This document shows, piece after piece, positions 8,707 through 18,200 of a stretch of DNA of 64,000 bases (position 1 is its first letter; each line of letters opens with the position of its first letter). This DNA comes from Pullilachnospira sp963929535. GTDB taxonomy: Bacteria; Bacillota; Clostridia; Lachnospirales; Lachnospiraceae. The notes beneath the pieces were generated by a model that saw nothing but the letters and a program-made list of their open reading frames with translations, was not told the DNA's origin and did no database searches. Location: contig CAWVIZ010000008.1 of NCBI GenBank assembly GCA_963929535.1, positions 1-64,000 of the forward strand, given 5' to 3'. A program made the position numbers and the translations under genes.

Positions 8707-10473
8707 TTACATTTTCTCCGGGGCGGAAAATCCCAGCACATCAATGCATGTCTCCAGAATATTCCTGACCAGCATAAGAAGCGCGATCAGCGAACGCTTT
8801 CTCTCCTGATTTTCCTCCCCCAGGATCTTGGTCTCATGGTAAAATCTGTTAAACGCGTTGGCCAGCTCATAAATGTAAGAACAAACCTTATGAGGAGCCT
8901 TCTCCTCAAACGCATTCTCTATCACACCATGGAACCTGGCGGCCTCCAGCATCAGCGCTTTCTCGCTTTCTCCCTGGGGCGCCAGGATGGAAAGCCCTTC
9001 CATGCTCTGTCCTTCTTCTGCGTATCTGTTCAGAATCGACTTGATACGCACGGTGGTATACAGGATATAAGGCCCTGTATTCCCCTCAAAAGAGGTGAAA
9101 CGTTCAATATCAAACACATAATCCTTGGAAGCCTGATTGGACAGATCTCCATACTTGATCGCGGACAAGCCTACGATTTCCGCGGTTCTGCGGGCATCAT
9201 CCCCCTTCACGCTGCGGTTGTCCACAATCTTTTTATACATCTCCTCGTTGATCTCCCGGATCAGATTCTCCAGACGCATCACACCGCCTTCTCTGGTCTT
9301 AAACGGCTTGCCGTCCTTCCCGTTCATGGTTCCGAAGCCCAGGAAAGAAAGCTTTGTATCCTTCTCCACCATACCAGCCTTTCTGGCACACCGGAACACC
9401 TGAACAAAATGCATTTCCTGCCGCTTGTCCACCACATAAAGGATCTCGTCCGGATGATATTTTTCCATCCGCTCCAGGATCGTGGCCAGGTCCGTGGTGG
9501 TATACAGGGCCGCGCCGTCAGATTTCAGGATCATGCAGGGCGGAACCTCCTTGGTATCCGTCTCTTCCTTCACATCCACCACGATCGCTCCCTGATCCTG
9601 ATAAGCCAGTCCGCGTTCCTTCAGATCTTCTACCATTCCGGGAATGTATTCCTGAACGTCCGATTCTCCGTTCCACAGGTCAAAATCCACATGCAGTCTG
9701 GCATAATTTTTCTTCAGATCCGTCACAGATACCCGCAGGATCTGCTCCCACAGAGCCCGGTAACCCCTTCTGCCCTGCTGGAGCTGATGAGTAGCCTCCA
9801 GTGCCCTGGCCTTATACTCCTCATCCTCCTTGGAACGGGCGCTGGCCGCAGGATAGATCTCCTCCAGCTCTCCAATGGTAAACGGCGCTTCCTGAGGGTA
9901 TTCTCCCTCGTAATCCTCCTGAAAATACACCAGATCCGGCTTCCGCTCCTGAAGTTCCGTAATGATCAGCCCCATCTGAAGTCCCCAGTCTCCCAGATGT
10001 ACGTCTCCGATCACTTCATGTCCCAGATAACGTCCCATCCGTTTGATACTCTCTCCGATGATGGCTGAACGCAGATGTCCCACATGCAGCGGTTTTGCCA
10101 CGTTGGGGCCGCCGTAGTCCAGGATCATACGCATGGGGCTTTCTGCTGTCTCTGTTCCCAGTTTCTCTGATGCTCCCATCTCATTCAGATAACCGGCAAG
10201 ATATTCTCCCGCCAGCCTGAGATTGATAAATCCCGGTTTTACAGCCTCCACAGAAGCAAACGCCTCACATTCCTCCAGCTGTGCCACCACATCCTGGGCA
10301 ATCATGATGGGCGCTTTTTTATATGCCTTCGCGGCCGCCATTGCTCCGTTGCACTGATATTCACATAAATCCGGTCTGTTGGACAGCGATACCCTTCCAT
10401 AAGACGGCTCATATCCTGCCATTTCAAATGCCGCGGTCATCTTATCAGTTATCAAATCAATAATCTTCTTCAT
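8707..10473 (-). CDS. argS: Arginyl-tRNA synthetase
   Basis: A 588-residue class I aminoacyl-tRNA synthetase. Visible parts are the N-terminal tRNA-binding domain (about residues 1-90), the HVGH signature (HIGH motif, residues 130-133) and a degenerate KMSKS region (GKDGKPFKTREG), as is usual for ArgRS. The C-terminal DALR anticodon-binding domain ends in APEKM. The ATG at 10473 has GGAGG 7 nt upstream, so it is preferred to an in-frame ATG 28 codons upstream. Length is normal for the family. A leader of about 165 nt precedes it, in which I found no T-box. Confidence 0.95.
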   Translation of the reverse strand: MKKIIDLITDKMTAAFEMAGYEPSYGRVSLSNRPDLCEYQCNGAMAAAKAYKKAPIMIAQDVVAQLEECEAFASVEAVKPGFINLRLAGEYLAGYLNEMGASEKLGTETAESPMRMILDYGGPNVAKPLHVGHLRSAIIGESIKRMGRYLGHEVIGDVHLGDWGLQMGLIITELQERKPDLVYFQEDYEGEYPQEAPFTIGELEEIYPAASARSKEDEEYKARALEATHQLQQGRRGYRALWEQILRVSVTDLKKNYARLHVDFDLWNGESDVQEYIPGMVEDLKERGLAYQDQGAIVVDVKEETDTKEVPPCMILKSDGAALYTTTDLATILERMEKYHPDEILYVVDKRQEMHFVQVFRCARKAGMVEKDTKLSFLGFGTMNGKDGKPFKTREGGVMRLENLIREINEEMYKKIVDNRSVKGDDARRTAEIVGLSAIKYGDLSNQASKDYVFDIERFTSFEGNTGPYILYTTVRIKSILNRYAEEGQSMEGLSILAPQGESEKALMLEAARFHGVIENAFEEKAPHKVCSYIYELANAFNRFYHETKILGEENQERKRSLIALLMLVRNILETCIDVLGFSAPEKM

Positions 10474-10641
10474 ATCTTCCTCCAGCCTTTTAAGGTTTTG
10501 TATCTCTGATTTTTTTCTGCAGTCCCGGCTGCAGCCTCTCCGGCCCTGCTGAACCATTCCTGCAATTACTTATCATGCCACCGCCTTCGGCTGCGGCCTC
10601 ATCGGGCGCAGGCTTACACCTTTTCCGATTCGCTCTAGCTC

Positions 10642-10670
10642 ATTATACCATCGAATAACATCCGTGAAAA
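10642..10670 (-). promoter_or_regulatory. Putative argS promoter
   Basis: TTTTCA (10665-10670), 17 bp, TATAAT (10642-10647). The -10 is perfect, the -35 weak. The leader to the argS start is GC-rich and could fold, but it matches no riboswitch I know. Confidence 0.55.
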
Positions 10671-10674
10671 CCCC

Positions 10675-10707
10675 AAAAAAAGAGCCGGCGCCTTCTGAAG
10701 CGCCGGC
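10675..10707 (-). terminator. Intrinsic terminator of the CBS gene
   Basis: On the minus strand an 8-bp GC stem (GCCGGCGC/GCGCCGGC) with an 8-nt loop is followed by TC and seven T. It lies just after the stop of the CBS-domain gene. Confidence 0.85.
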
Positions 10708-10718
10708 CCCGTGTTCAC

Positions 10719-11165
10719 TTATGTACCGCTGCTGTGCAGGATGTTCTCGGACATCTGTCCGCCAGCCCGGCTCTTTTTATAGAAATACTCCAGAATATCC
10801 CTCCGCCGGATGATGCCGATAAAATTCTCCGAATCGTCTTCCACGGGAACAAAATTCTGCTTCATTGCCGCTCCGATCAGATCCTCCATATCGCAGTCTA
10901 TATCCACCGCCTGGTACTTCCAGCGAAGCGGAACACGGCTGATGGGAAAATCCTCCGCTTCCTTTAAACTCAGAGAATACTTCTGTTTCACAAACCGCAG
11001 AAGATCCCCCTCCGTTACCGTACCCACGTACTTCCCGCTCCGGTTCAGCATGGGAACCGCTGTATATTTGCAACGCTCCATGATCTCAAGTACCTGTCGG
11101 AGCGACTGATCGTTATATACCAGGGTCACATCGCTTTTCGGTGTCAAAAAAAACAAAATATTCAT
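10719..11165 (-). CDS. Tandem CBS-domain protein
   Basis: A 148-residue cytoplasmic protein made almost entirely of two CBS motifs (about residues 7-60 and 75-135). The first contains AVPMLNRSGKYVGTVTEGD and the second FVPVEDDSENFIGIIRRRD, both with the usual beta-strand followed by Asp that contacts adenine nucleotides. Stand-alone CBS pairs sense ATP, AMP or related nucleotides; the partner here is unknown. The ATG at 11165 follows GGGGGT and is preferred to one six codons upstream. It is a single-gene unit with its own terminator. Confidence 0.85.
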   Translation of the reverse strand: MNILFFLTPKSDVTLVYNDQSLRQVLEIMERCKYTAVPMLNRSGKYVGTVTEGDLLRFVKQKYSLSLKEAEDFPISRVPLRWKYQAVDIDCDMEDLIGAAMKQNFVPVEDDSENFIGIIRRRDILEYFYKKSRAGGQMSENILHSSGT

Positions 11166-11194
11166 ATCATACCCCCATTGCATTCACTTTGCAT

Positions 11195-11200
11195 ATTATA
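11195..11200 (-). promoter_or_regulatory. Putative -10 element of the CBS gene
   Basis: A perfect TATAAT lies about 30 nt upstream of the start codon. No good -35 is visible at 16-18 bp. Confidence 0.35.
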
Positions 11201-11430
11201 CAACAGATTCTCCTGAAATTGGTGAAAGGACTGTGAAAAATTTCTTATATTTTTCTTAACTATCCATTCTCTCTTCTCACTTTACCCAAGAAACCCTCTG
11301 TTTTTTCGGAATATCGACGATATTTTTTCAACAGTTCCACCGTCCGCCTTCGATGCCGCAAATGAGGGATGGATTTCTTTTTTCATCTGTTTTATACTGA
11401 ACAAAAAGGGCTATTAAGGAGGGATCATTT

Positions 11431-12066
11431 ATGTCTTACAAATCAGAAAGCTATCAGAATACCGCCGCAACCCTGATTTCCCGACTGGAAAAGCGGGGAA
11501 TGCGGGGCATCTACTGCTCCGACAGCAAAGAAGCGGCCGAAACCATACGCCGGCTGATCCCCGGCGGCTCCACGGTAACCTGGGGAGGGTCGGAAACCCT
11601 GGAGGAGACCGGGATCATGGCAGCTCTTCGCTCCATGGATCTGGAGCTTCTGGATCGAAAGTCAGCGGCAACTCCGGAAGAATCCCGGGCTCTGTACGGA
11701 AAAATCTTCTGTGCCGACTATTTTCTCACCGGTACCAATGCCATCACCCTTGACGGCCAGCTGGTGAATATCGATGGCAACGGAAACAGGGTTGCCTGTC
11801 TGATCTACGGCCCCCAGCACGTTATCGTCGTATGCGGCATGAATAAACTGTGTTCCAATGTGGAGGACGCCGTCCGCCGGATCCGGACCATGGCCTGTCC
11901 TCCCAACGCCGTACGGGTAAAAAGCGATACACCCTGTGCAAAAACAGGCGTCTGTACCGACTGTCTTTCCCCCGACTGCATCTGCTGTCAGATCGTAGTC
12001 ACCCGAAAATCTCGCCATCCCGGCAGGATCACGGTACTGCTGGTGGGTGAGGATCTGGGCTTCTGA
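11431..12066 (+). CDS. LUD-domain (lactate utilisation, DUF162) protein
   Basis: A 211-residue LUD-domain protein, the family of LutC and the C-terminal part of LutB. Visible signatures are VTWGGSETL near residue 50, ADYFLTGTNAIT near 90, LVNIDGNGNR near 112 and a Cys-rich C-terminal stretch with CTDCLSPDC. Members act in L-lactate oxidation, but stand-alone short forms like this are common in Clostridia and their substrate is unproven. AAGGAGG lies 9 nt upstream of the ATG. No lutA or lutB gene is near. The gene is monocistronic and divergent from the CBS gene. Confidence 0.85.
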   Translation: MSYKSESYQNTAATLISRLEKRGMRGIYCSDSKEAAETIRRLIPGGSTVTWGGSETLEETGIMAALRSMDLELLDRKSAATPEESRALYGKIFCADYFLTGTNAITLDGQLVNIDGNGNRVACLIYGPQHVIVVCGMNKLCSNVEDAVRRIRTMACPPNAVRVKSDTPCAKTGVCTDCLSPDCICCQIVVTRKSRHPGRITVLLVGEDLGF

Positions 12067-12210
12067 TGCAGCAGCTCTCAAAAAAAGGATTCTGCTTGGC
12101 AGGATTCTCCGCCTGCGGCGGGCCGCATAAGCGGCATCTTTCGCTCCGCCGCAGCGCGATTTCCCCGGAGCGTTTTTCTTTCACATGGAAACGCTGTTTC
12201 CCATGAAAGA

Positions 12211-12257
12211 GAAAATCCCGGCGCGGCTCATTTTACTGAGACCGCTCCGGGATTTTC
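12211..12257. terminator. Bidirectional terminator between LUD and ABC permease genes
   Basis: An 11-bp outer stem (GAAAATCCCGG/CCGGGATTTTC) with an inner stem and A/T-rich flanks lies between two converging genes. Confidence 0.75.
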
Positions 12258-12280
12258 TTTTCCCACGGGCATTCGGGCCG

Positions 12281-13555
12281 TTACTCATGGCGCAGCGCGT
12301 CAATAGGGTTGAGATTTGCCGCCTTCACCGAGGGCAGCAGTCCAAACACGATCCCTATTACCATGGAAAACACCACAGACAGAATGATGGCCGGAACGCT
12401 GATGGCCACCGGCGTCTTGGCCATCTGAGAGATCGCCTGGGACAGGATCAATCCCGAGATCACCCCCAGAATTCCCCCAATGCTGGTGAGTACCGCCGCC
12501 TCTGTCAGAAACTGCCAGAGGATCTTTTGTTTCCTGGCTCCAATTGCCTTCTTCAATCCAATCTCACTGGTACGCTCCGTCACAGATACCAGCATGATGT
12601 TCATAACACCGATGCCGCCCACCAGAAGGGAAATTCCCGCAATCCAGATAAGCTGTTTGTTGGTATTCTCGCTGACCTGCTGAAGATCTTTCACCGTCTT
12701 CAGAAGATCTGCCGCCCTATAGGAAATGCTGCTCTCTGTTTCCTCCTCTCCGCTCTGGGAGCTCCCTGTCACCGATTGATTCATAATGTCCTCCATCTTC
12801 TTTCCGATGGTGGTCATCATATCCGTATTATCTGCCATGGCGCTGGCCATCAGCGGCTCGTCATAGTTAAACACGATGGGCCATGCCGCCTGGGGGATCA
12901 GCACCATCCCGTTGGATTCCTGATTATACGTGTAATATTCTTCTATATTATTGATCACCGGCTCAAAGGTGTCTGACTTCCGTATGCTGCCGATCACCGT
13001 AAACGGCTCTCCCTGTACCTCCAGCGTTTTTCCCACCGGATTCTCGCCGGGAAACAGCGTCTGCGCCGCCATATCATCCAGCAGAGCCACCTTCCGGAAC
13101 TGACTGTAGTCTTCCGGAACAAAATTCCTTCCGTTCTGGATCACGTAGCCTCTGGTCTTTAAAAAATCCATGTCCACCCCATACATACTTCCGCTTCCCA
13201 GGGACATCTCCCCGCTGGTGATCCCATTCACCCAGCTTCTCCGGTTGTAAAAGGTGGCGCTGACCACGCCTTCAATCTTCCTTATCTCCTCCTTCTGGTC
13301 ATCCGTAAGGACACCGACCCCCTGAGGCGTCTCCCAGGACAGATCAAATTCACTTTCTCCCTGATACAGCCGGACATCCACATTATTATTTCCCGCTCCC
13401 ACCAGGTTCTGCTTGATCTGCTCATTGGTTCCCTGAATGGTGGAAACAATGGAGATAATGGAGGCGATTCCTATGATAATACCCAGCATGGTCAGAAATG
13501 ATCTCATTTTGTGAGACCAGATGCCCACAAAAGATAATCTGATATTCTCCAGCAT
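12281..13555 (-). CDS. MacB-type ABC transporter permease
   Basis: A 424-residue FtsX/MacB-family permease. A first membrane segment (about residues 18-40, with MLGIIIGIASII) is followed by a large extracytoplasmic MacB periplasmic-core domain (about residues 45-290) and three C-terminal segments. The signature GGIGVMNIMLVSVTERT and a final loop ending in IDALRHE are typical. The ATG at 13555 sits behind AGGAGG; an in-frame start further upstream would overlap the adaptor gene. It is the last gene of the operon, 10 nt downstream of the second adaptor. With the ATPase it should export peptides, lipids or drugs; the substrate is unknown. Confidence 0.9.
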   Translation of the reverse strand: MLENIRLSFVGIWSHKMRSFLTMLGIIIGIASIISIVSTIQGTNEQIKQNLVGAGNNNVDVRLYQGESEFDLSWETPQGVGVLTDDQKEEIRKIEGVVSATFYNRRSWVNGITSGEMSLGSGSMYGVDMDFLKTRGYVIQNGRNFVPEDYSQFRKVALLDDMAAQTLFPGENPVGKTLEVQGEPFTVIGSIRKSDTFEPVINNIEEYYTYNQESNGMVLIPQAAWPIVFNYDEPLMASAMADNTDMMTTIGKKMEDIMNQSVTGSSQSGEEETESSISYRAADLLKTVKDLQQVSENTNKQLIWIAGISLLVGGIGVMNIMLVSVTERTSEIGLKKAIGARKQKILWQFLTEAAVLTSIGGILGVISGLILSQAISQMAKTPVAISVPAIILSVVFSMVIGIVFGLLPSVKAANLNPIDALRHE

Positions 13556-13565
13556 TTTTTCCCTC

Positions 13566-15834
13566 CTATCTGTAGAGATCCTGCATGGTGCCATCCTCGC
13601 AAACCGCGCCTTCCACCACGTTCTTTCCGTAGGGAAATGCCAGCTTATCCTCGTAGGTCACTCCGCTTCCCAGCTGATAGGCGCCGTCCACCACACGGGA
13701 AATCTGCACGATCTGCTTTTCCAGCCGTCCTTTTTCATTTTCCTTCATCACATAATACTGGCCGTCCTCGGTCCGCACAAATGCCTTTTCCAAAGTAATC
13801 GCCCCCTGATCCGTCCCCATATCAGAGGCCGTCAGCTCCGCATAGGAATTGTTGTTCAGCCCTTCCGCATTTTCAATGTAAGCGGTAAACGGATACTGAG
13901 AGGACTGGGGATCGCCCCATCCCTCCACCGGATACGGCGAAACTTCCTTTACCTGGGCGGTAAAGCTGACGCCATTGTCATAACAGTAGCCATTCAGGAT
14001 CTGGCCTACCTGAAGCTGATCCAGCTGCAGTTCTCCGATCGTTCCCTGGATGTACAGACCTTCGCTGCTGACCACCTGGATCAGCGGCTGTCCGCCGTTC
14101 TCCTTCTCCGGATCTCCCACAGTTTTCACTACTCCGTTGAGCGTACTGGTCACTGTCTGATTCTTCAGTGTTTTCTCAATAGACCGAATCTCCAGATCCT
14201 TCTCTTTCAGATCCAGCTGGTATCCCCGGATTTCTTTCTCCTTCTCCTTGATCTGATTCTGGATCTCCTCCTTTGTCATGGTGCCATCGGAAACAGATCC
14301 CATAAAACCGCCTGAAGAATCCATCATGGAATCCAGAGTATTGGAGTTCTGCTCCTGATCCGTGTCCATTCTCCGCACAGATATAGTTCCGTCCTTCCGG
14401 TATACCATGGTCTGAGTTTCCAGAAAACTGCCGGTAACCGCTGCCTTGCCGGCAGTTACCGGGACTCCCGTCTCCTCTGCCGCAGGCGCAGGCTCCGCAG
14501 ATATCTGCTGATCCCCGGGCTGAGCTTCCTCCGGCAGGACAGGCTGCTCTGTGGGGGCAGGTGTCGGCTGAACCGTAGGCTCCGGTGTCGGCTCCGGTGT
14601 CTCAACAGGCGGCTCCGGAGTAGCCGTAGGGGCAGGCGTTTCACTGGGTGACGGTGTAGGTGTTTCTGTGGGCTCCGGCGTCGGCTCCCCTGTAGGCTCC
14701 GGTGTCGGCTCCTGGGTAGGCTCTGGACTGGGCGTTGGTTCTCCCACAGTCAGGCTCACCAGAAAGATCTCATCATCCTCTACCTGGGCAAGATCCTTTC
14801 CATTCTGTTCCCAGGCTTTTAAAAGCGCTCCCTCAAAGGTATTTCCCTGTCTCACTTCAATACGGAAATATCCGCCGTTTTCCCTCATCCTGTTGAAAAA
14901 ACTGCCTGCCACCGTACCGTCCGGAGTCACCAGAAAAATATACGGTTTTTGCTCCGTTCCCTTCCCGGTGCACCATTTTTCTTCCGTCACACTCTCCCCC
15001 GTCAGGCTGGAAAACGCATTGGGATTCAGAATCTCCTCCGGCTCCGCCAATATTCCCAGATCCAGCACATATTTGGCCTCCGGATCAAAGGTTCCGTCCT
15101 CCCTGGCAATCTTCTGTCCCCAGATTTTCATCAGTTCTCCTGTACTTACATCTCCCTGACGGATCTCGATCACAAAGAAGCAGCCCTGGCTGGCCATGGC
15201 ATTCAGAAAACTTCCTTGATCACGCCTCCCTGACTGCAAAGGAAGTGGTAGGGATTTTCCAGGGTTCCCTCTCCCATATAGGGAACAGACTCCCCGTCCA
15301 GCAGTTTAAGAGCCTCCACCGGTTCCTGCGTCTCCTCCGGAGGCAGCTCTTCCGGCGGCAGTTCCTCTGGAAATCCGTCTATAGGGAAATCATCCCCTAT
15401 CCCCGGATCCAGGAATTCTCCGCCTCCTTCCTGGGCTGGTTTCACACTTTTTAATTTTTTAATATCTTCCCTGGCCTTCTGGATATTCAGTTCCACACCC
15501 TGTCGGTCCAGTTTCTTCATTTCCAGTTCCAGGTTGGTCATGGTCATATCATAGGAAATCAGAGGATCGCCTTCTTTCACAGTATCCCCCTCTGCCACAA
15601 AAATCTCTTCCACAGTCTGATTATCGGTCAGATACACGTTCTGGCTCACATCCGAGGTGATATTTCCGGAGGTGCTGAAAAAGTACCTCCTCCATAATAG
15701 CCGGAAAGCTCGCTGACAGAGATAACCTTAACTTTCTGTCTGCCCGTACTGCTCACGGCGAATACCACAGTCCCTCCCAGGAGGAGGACCCCGGCTGCAG
15801 CCGCAACTGTAACTCCTATTATTTTCTTCTTCAT
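13566..15834 (-). pseudogene. HlyD/MacA-like adaptor with duplicated insert domain, frameshifted twice
   Basis: As it stands this reads in three pieces (15834-15646, 15649-15203, 15239-13566). Adding one T to the A5 run at 15678-15682 (plus strand) and one C at 15214-15215 restores one frame of 756 residues. The repaired order is an N-terminal membrane anchor, the first half of the lipoyl-like domain, and two copies of a domain of about 80 residues. In each copy, PYHFL or PYIFL is followed by a GSF.N.M stretch and then IEIRQG or IEVRQG. A Pro/Thr/Glu repeat spacer (about 60 residues) comes next, then a coiled coil, the second lipoyl half and the beta-barrel. Such adaptors are normally 350-500 residues. 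AAAGGAGG precedes the ATG. Four bases separate it from the ATPase gene. Confidence 0.75.
14520..14740 (-). repeat. Pro-Thr-Glu coding repeat in the adaptor gene
   Basis: Degenerate 6- to 12-bp units encode about 60 residues of P-T-P-E-P type, probably an extended extracytoplasmic spacer. Confidence 0.7.
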
Positions 15835-15837
15835 GGG

Positions 15838-16507
15838 CTACTCCTCCTTTTTCAGAATTCCATCCCGGATGATCACCTTGCGCCGGCATATCCGGCGATC
15901 TCAGCATCGTGGGTGATCATCAGAATAGATACGCCTTCATCGTTCAGGCTCTGGAACAATTCCATCACCTGCTCTCCGGAGGCACTGTCCAGGGCTCCGG
16001 TGGGCTCATCCGCCAGCAGGATCTTGGGATGGTTGACAATGGCTCTGGCAATGGCCACCCGCTGCTTCTGCCCGCCGGACAGCTGATTGGGTCTGAAATT
16101 TACCCGATCCCCAAGTCCCACTCTCTCCAGAGCTGAAACTGCCCGCTCTCTGCGCTCCTTTCTGGGAACTCCCGCATATGTCAGGGGCAGCTCCACATTC
16201 TCCAGTGCCGTCTGCCGGACAGAAGCTGAAAATTCTGAAATACAAATCCGATCTTTTTCAGCCGGATATCCGACATCTCATTGTCTGAACACTTCCCCAT
16301 ATCCTGTCCATCCAGTACAAATTCTCCGGAAGTGGCCTGATCCAGACAGCCCACAATATTCATCAGCGTGGTTTTCCCGGATCCGGAAGGTCCCATGACC
16401 GCCACGTATTCCCCTTCCTTCATGGAAAAGGAAACGTGCTTCAGCACAGGGATCACCATCTTATCCTGTATGTAATCTTTACAGATATCCCTTAACTCTA
16501 TAATCAC
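15838..16507 (-). pseudogene. MacB-type ABC transporter ATP-binding subunit, frameshifted twice
   Basis: A lolD/MacB-family ATPase that would be 223 residues if intact. It has Walker A GPSGSGKT, the Q-loop FVFQNFQLL, the signature LSGGQKQR, Walker B ILLADEPTG and the H-loop THDAEIAGYA. One base is missing after the Q-loop (GG at 16217-16218, plus strand) and another near the C-terminus (GG at 15885-15886). As written, the chain stops at 16181 and reopens from 16196. With both bases restored it ends in a TAG at 15838, four bases before the next gene's ATG. It overlaps the end of the first adaptor gene by 4 bp. All catalytic motifs are intact, so sequence error is more likely than decay. Confidence 0.85.
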
Positions 16508-17958
16508 TGCTCCCCCTCCATTCCGGCTGCTTCCGCCGAGGCCGTACCGTCTTCCGTCAGACTGCCGGAAGTTCCATCCCCTTCAGCCGGCATTTCGCCG
16601 TCTTCCAATGTCATCCCGTCATCTGGCATCTCCCCGTCTGCAGGCATCGTTCCGTCATCCAGTATCTCTCCGTCTGCGGGCATCGTTCCGTCATCCAGCA
16701 TCTCTCCGTCTGCAGGCATCGTTCCATCCTCCATCATCTCTTCCTCCGAAAGCTGGGGATTGCTCTGCCCCATCCGACCGCTGTCGCCCCTGGCTGTAGG
16801 CATACCTTCCTCCAGTCCCTCCTCAGGATATGTGATCAGATCCTCCTCCGTCAGTCCGTCCGCGATCTCGGATTTCATCATCTCATCGTCATGCTGTCCC
16901 AGGATCACATCCCTCTTCTCCAGCCTGCCCTTACCGTTGTCTACCCAGACATACGGCTGGTCACCGTCCATATCCGCGATGAAATAATCGTCCAGCCAGA
17001 TTCCTGCCCGCTCTTCATCCTGTCCGTAATCCGCCTCAATGTACACGTGCTGTCCCAGCATCAGTCCCTCTGAGGAATCCAGATTTACATAAAACGGATA
17101 GGAATTGGACTGGGTGGTGGAGTCTCCCGTGGACATATAATAGCCGTTGCTGTTGTCATTTCCCGGATTCTCCATATCCACCACTCCCATAGTTCCGTTC
17201 CAGACCACATCCTCATCCACCCGGGAATGGACCAGCACCGGCTGTCCTTCCATGATGGATCCCATATTCTGCTCATTGATCATTCCCTTTACCCGGAAGT
17301 CCCCCATGGCAATGATGGTCATAAACGCCTGGGAATTTCCGTACATATCCGTTTCGCTTCCATCGTTGATGGACTTCACCACTCCGGCCATCTCACTTTC
17401 CACCACCGAATTCTCTATGGAGTCCTTCAGCTTCTGTATCTCCACCTGTTTGCTCTTCTTCTCATATTCGCTTCGCTTGATCCCCATCTGGGCTTCCTGG
17501 ATCTGGATCGTGTAATCCAGCTGAGCAGACTTGTCCGCATTCTTCTTTTCCTTCTCCAGTGCCGCCAGCTCATTGTACTGATTTCCGATCTCGTTGTTGA
17601 TCCGCTCCATCTCCAGCTGGGCTTTTTCCAGATCCTCCTGCGGCTTCTCCGTATCATAGGCGAACAGAGGCGTTCCCACCTGTACCTCCTGACCTTCCTC
17701 CACATAAATTTCCTTTACCGTTTTATCCTGGCTGGCCTGGATCTCCAGGGACTCCTGGGTCTCCACCACACCTGCAAACCGGTTGATAACACCGCTCCCG
17801 CTTCCCAGATTCGTCAGGCTTTCCACAGAATTCACATAAACCACATTCTCATCGCTGCCGGATCCGCCCAGCCCCAGGGCAAACCAGAGTCCGCCGCCGA
17901 TTACCGCAACACCTGCCAGCGCCGCTGCTCCTATGATCACCGCTCTTTTTTTCTCCAT
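16504..17958 (-). CDS. HlyD/MacA-like efflux adaptor (first adaptor of the operon)
   Basis: A 484-residue membrane-fusion-type adaptor. It has a membrane anchor (about residues 7-30), a first lipoyl half (DKTVKEIYVEEGQEVQVGT, about 80-98), a coiled coil (about 108-185), a second lipoyl half (ESEMAGVVKSIND) and a beta-barrel to about residue 355. In Gram-positives such proteins link a MacB-like permease to the cell surface. The acidic tail holds four 12-residue repeats of the DDGTMPADGE type. GGAGG precedes the ATG. It is the first gene of the operon and is followed by the ATPase, a second adaptor and the permease. Confidence 0.88.
   Translation of the reverse strand: MEKKRAVIIGAAALAGVAVIGGGLWFALGLGGSGSDENVVYVNSVESLTNLGSGSGVINRFAGVVETQESLEIQASQDKTVKEIYVEEGQEVQVGTPLFAYDTEKPQEDLEKAQLEMERINNEIGNQYNELAALEKEKKNADKSAQLDYTIQIQEAQMGIKRSEYEKKSKQVEIQKLKDSIENSVVESEMAGVVKSINDGSETDMYGNSQAFMTIIAMGDFRVKGMINEQNMGSIMEGQPVLVHSRVDEDVVWNGTMGVVDMENPGNDNSNGYYMSTGDSTTQSNSYPFYVNLDSSEGLMLGQHVYIEADYGQDEERAGIWLDDYFIADMDGDQPYVWVDNGKGRLEKRDVILGQHDDEMMKSEIADGLTEEDLITYPEEGLEEGMPTARGDSGRMGQSNPQLSEEEMMEDGTMPADGEMLDDGTMPADGEILDDGTMPADGEMPDDGMTLEDGEMPAEGDGTSGSLTEDGTASAEAAGMEGEQ
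16594..16737 (-). repeat. 36-bp tandem coding repeat, four units
   Basis: Encodes the 12-residue repeats (M-x-D-D-G-T-M-P-A-D-G-E type) at the C-terminus of the first adaptor. The inner units are nearly identical in DNA, so the number may vary between strains. Confidence 0.8.
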
Positions 17959-18006
17959 CTTTTCCCTCCAGATTGTGATAACAAAATTTCCAGAATATTT
18001 ACTGCT

Positions 18007-18012
18007 ATTATA
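18007..18012 (-). promoter_or_regulatory. Putative extended -10 of the ABC export operon
   Basis: TATAAT preceded by TGT (extended -10 form) lies about 50 nt upstream of the first adaptor start. No convincing -35 is visible. Confidence 0.4.
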
Positions 18013-18200
18013 ACATCAATTCTCCCTTGTCTTTCTTACTTTTCCCTTACTATTTTTCTAAGATATCCGCCGGCAGCAGTTTGGCTTCCGGCCCCCGTAT
18101 TTTCTCCGGAGTTGACATTTTCCCCCATTCTGTTAAACTATAAAGGACATTTTCAGACATCAATCCCCACTTGCGGATAAAAACTATGGAGGACCCCTTT

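Noticed and set aside
8641..10068. Long plus-strand open frame over argS
   Set aside because: Antisense to argS, whose motifs and ribosome site are convincing.
10474..10640. T-box or SAM-type riboswitch in the argS leader
   Set aside because: No T-box sequence or specifier loop is seen, and the short CTTATC-like match is on the wrong strand and lacks the rest of the motif.
13566..16507. True decay of the ABC operon
   Set aside because: All four lesions are single homopolymer bases and two essential synthetase genes nearby show the same type, so error is more likely. It remains possible.
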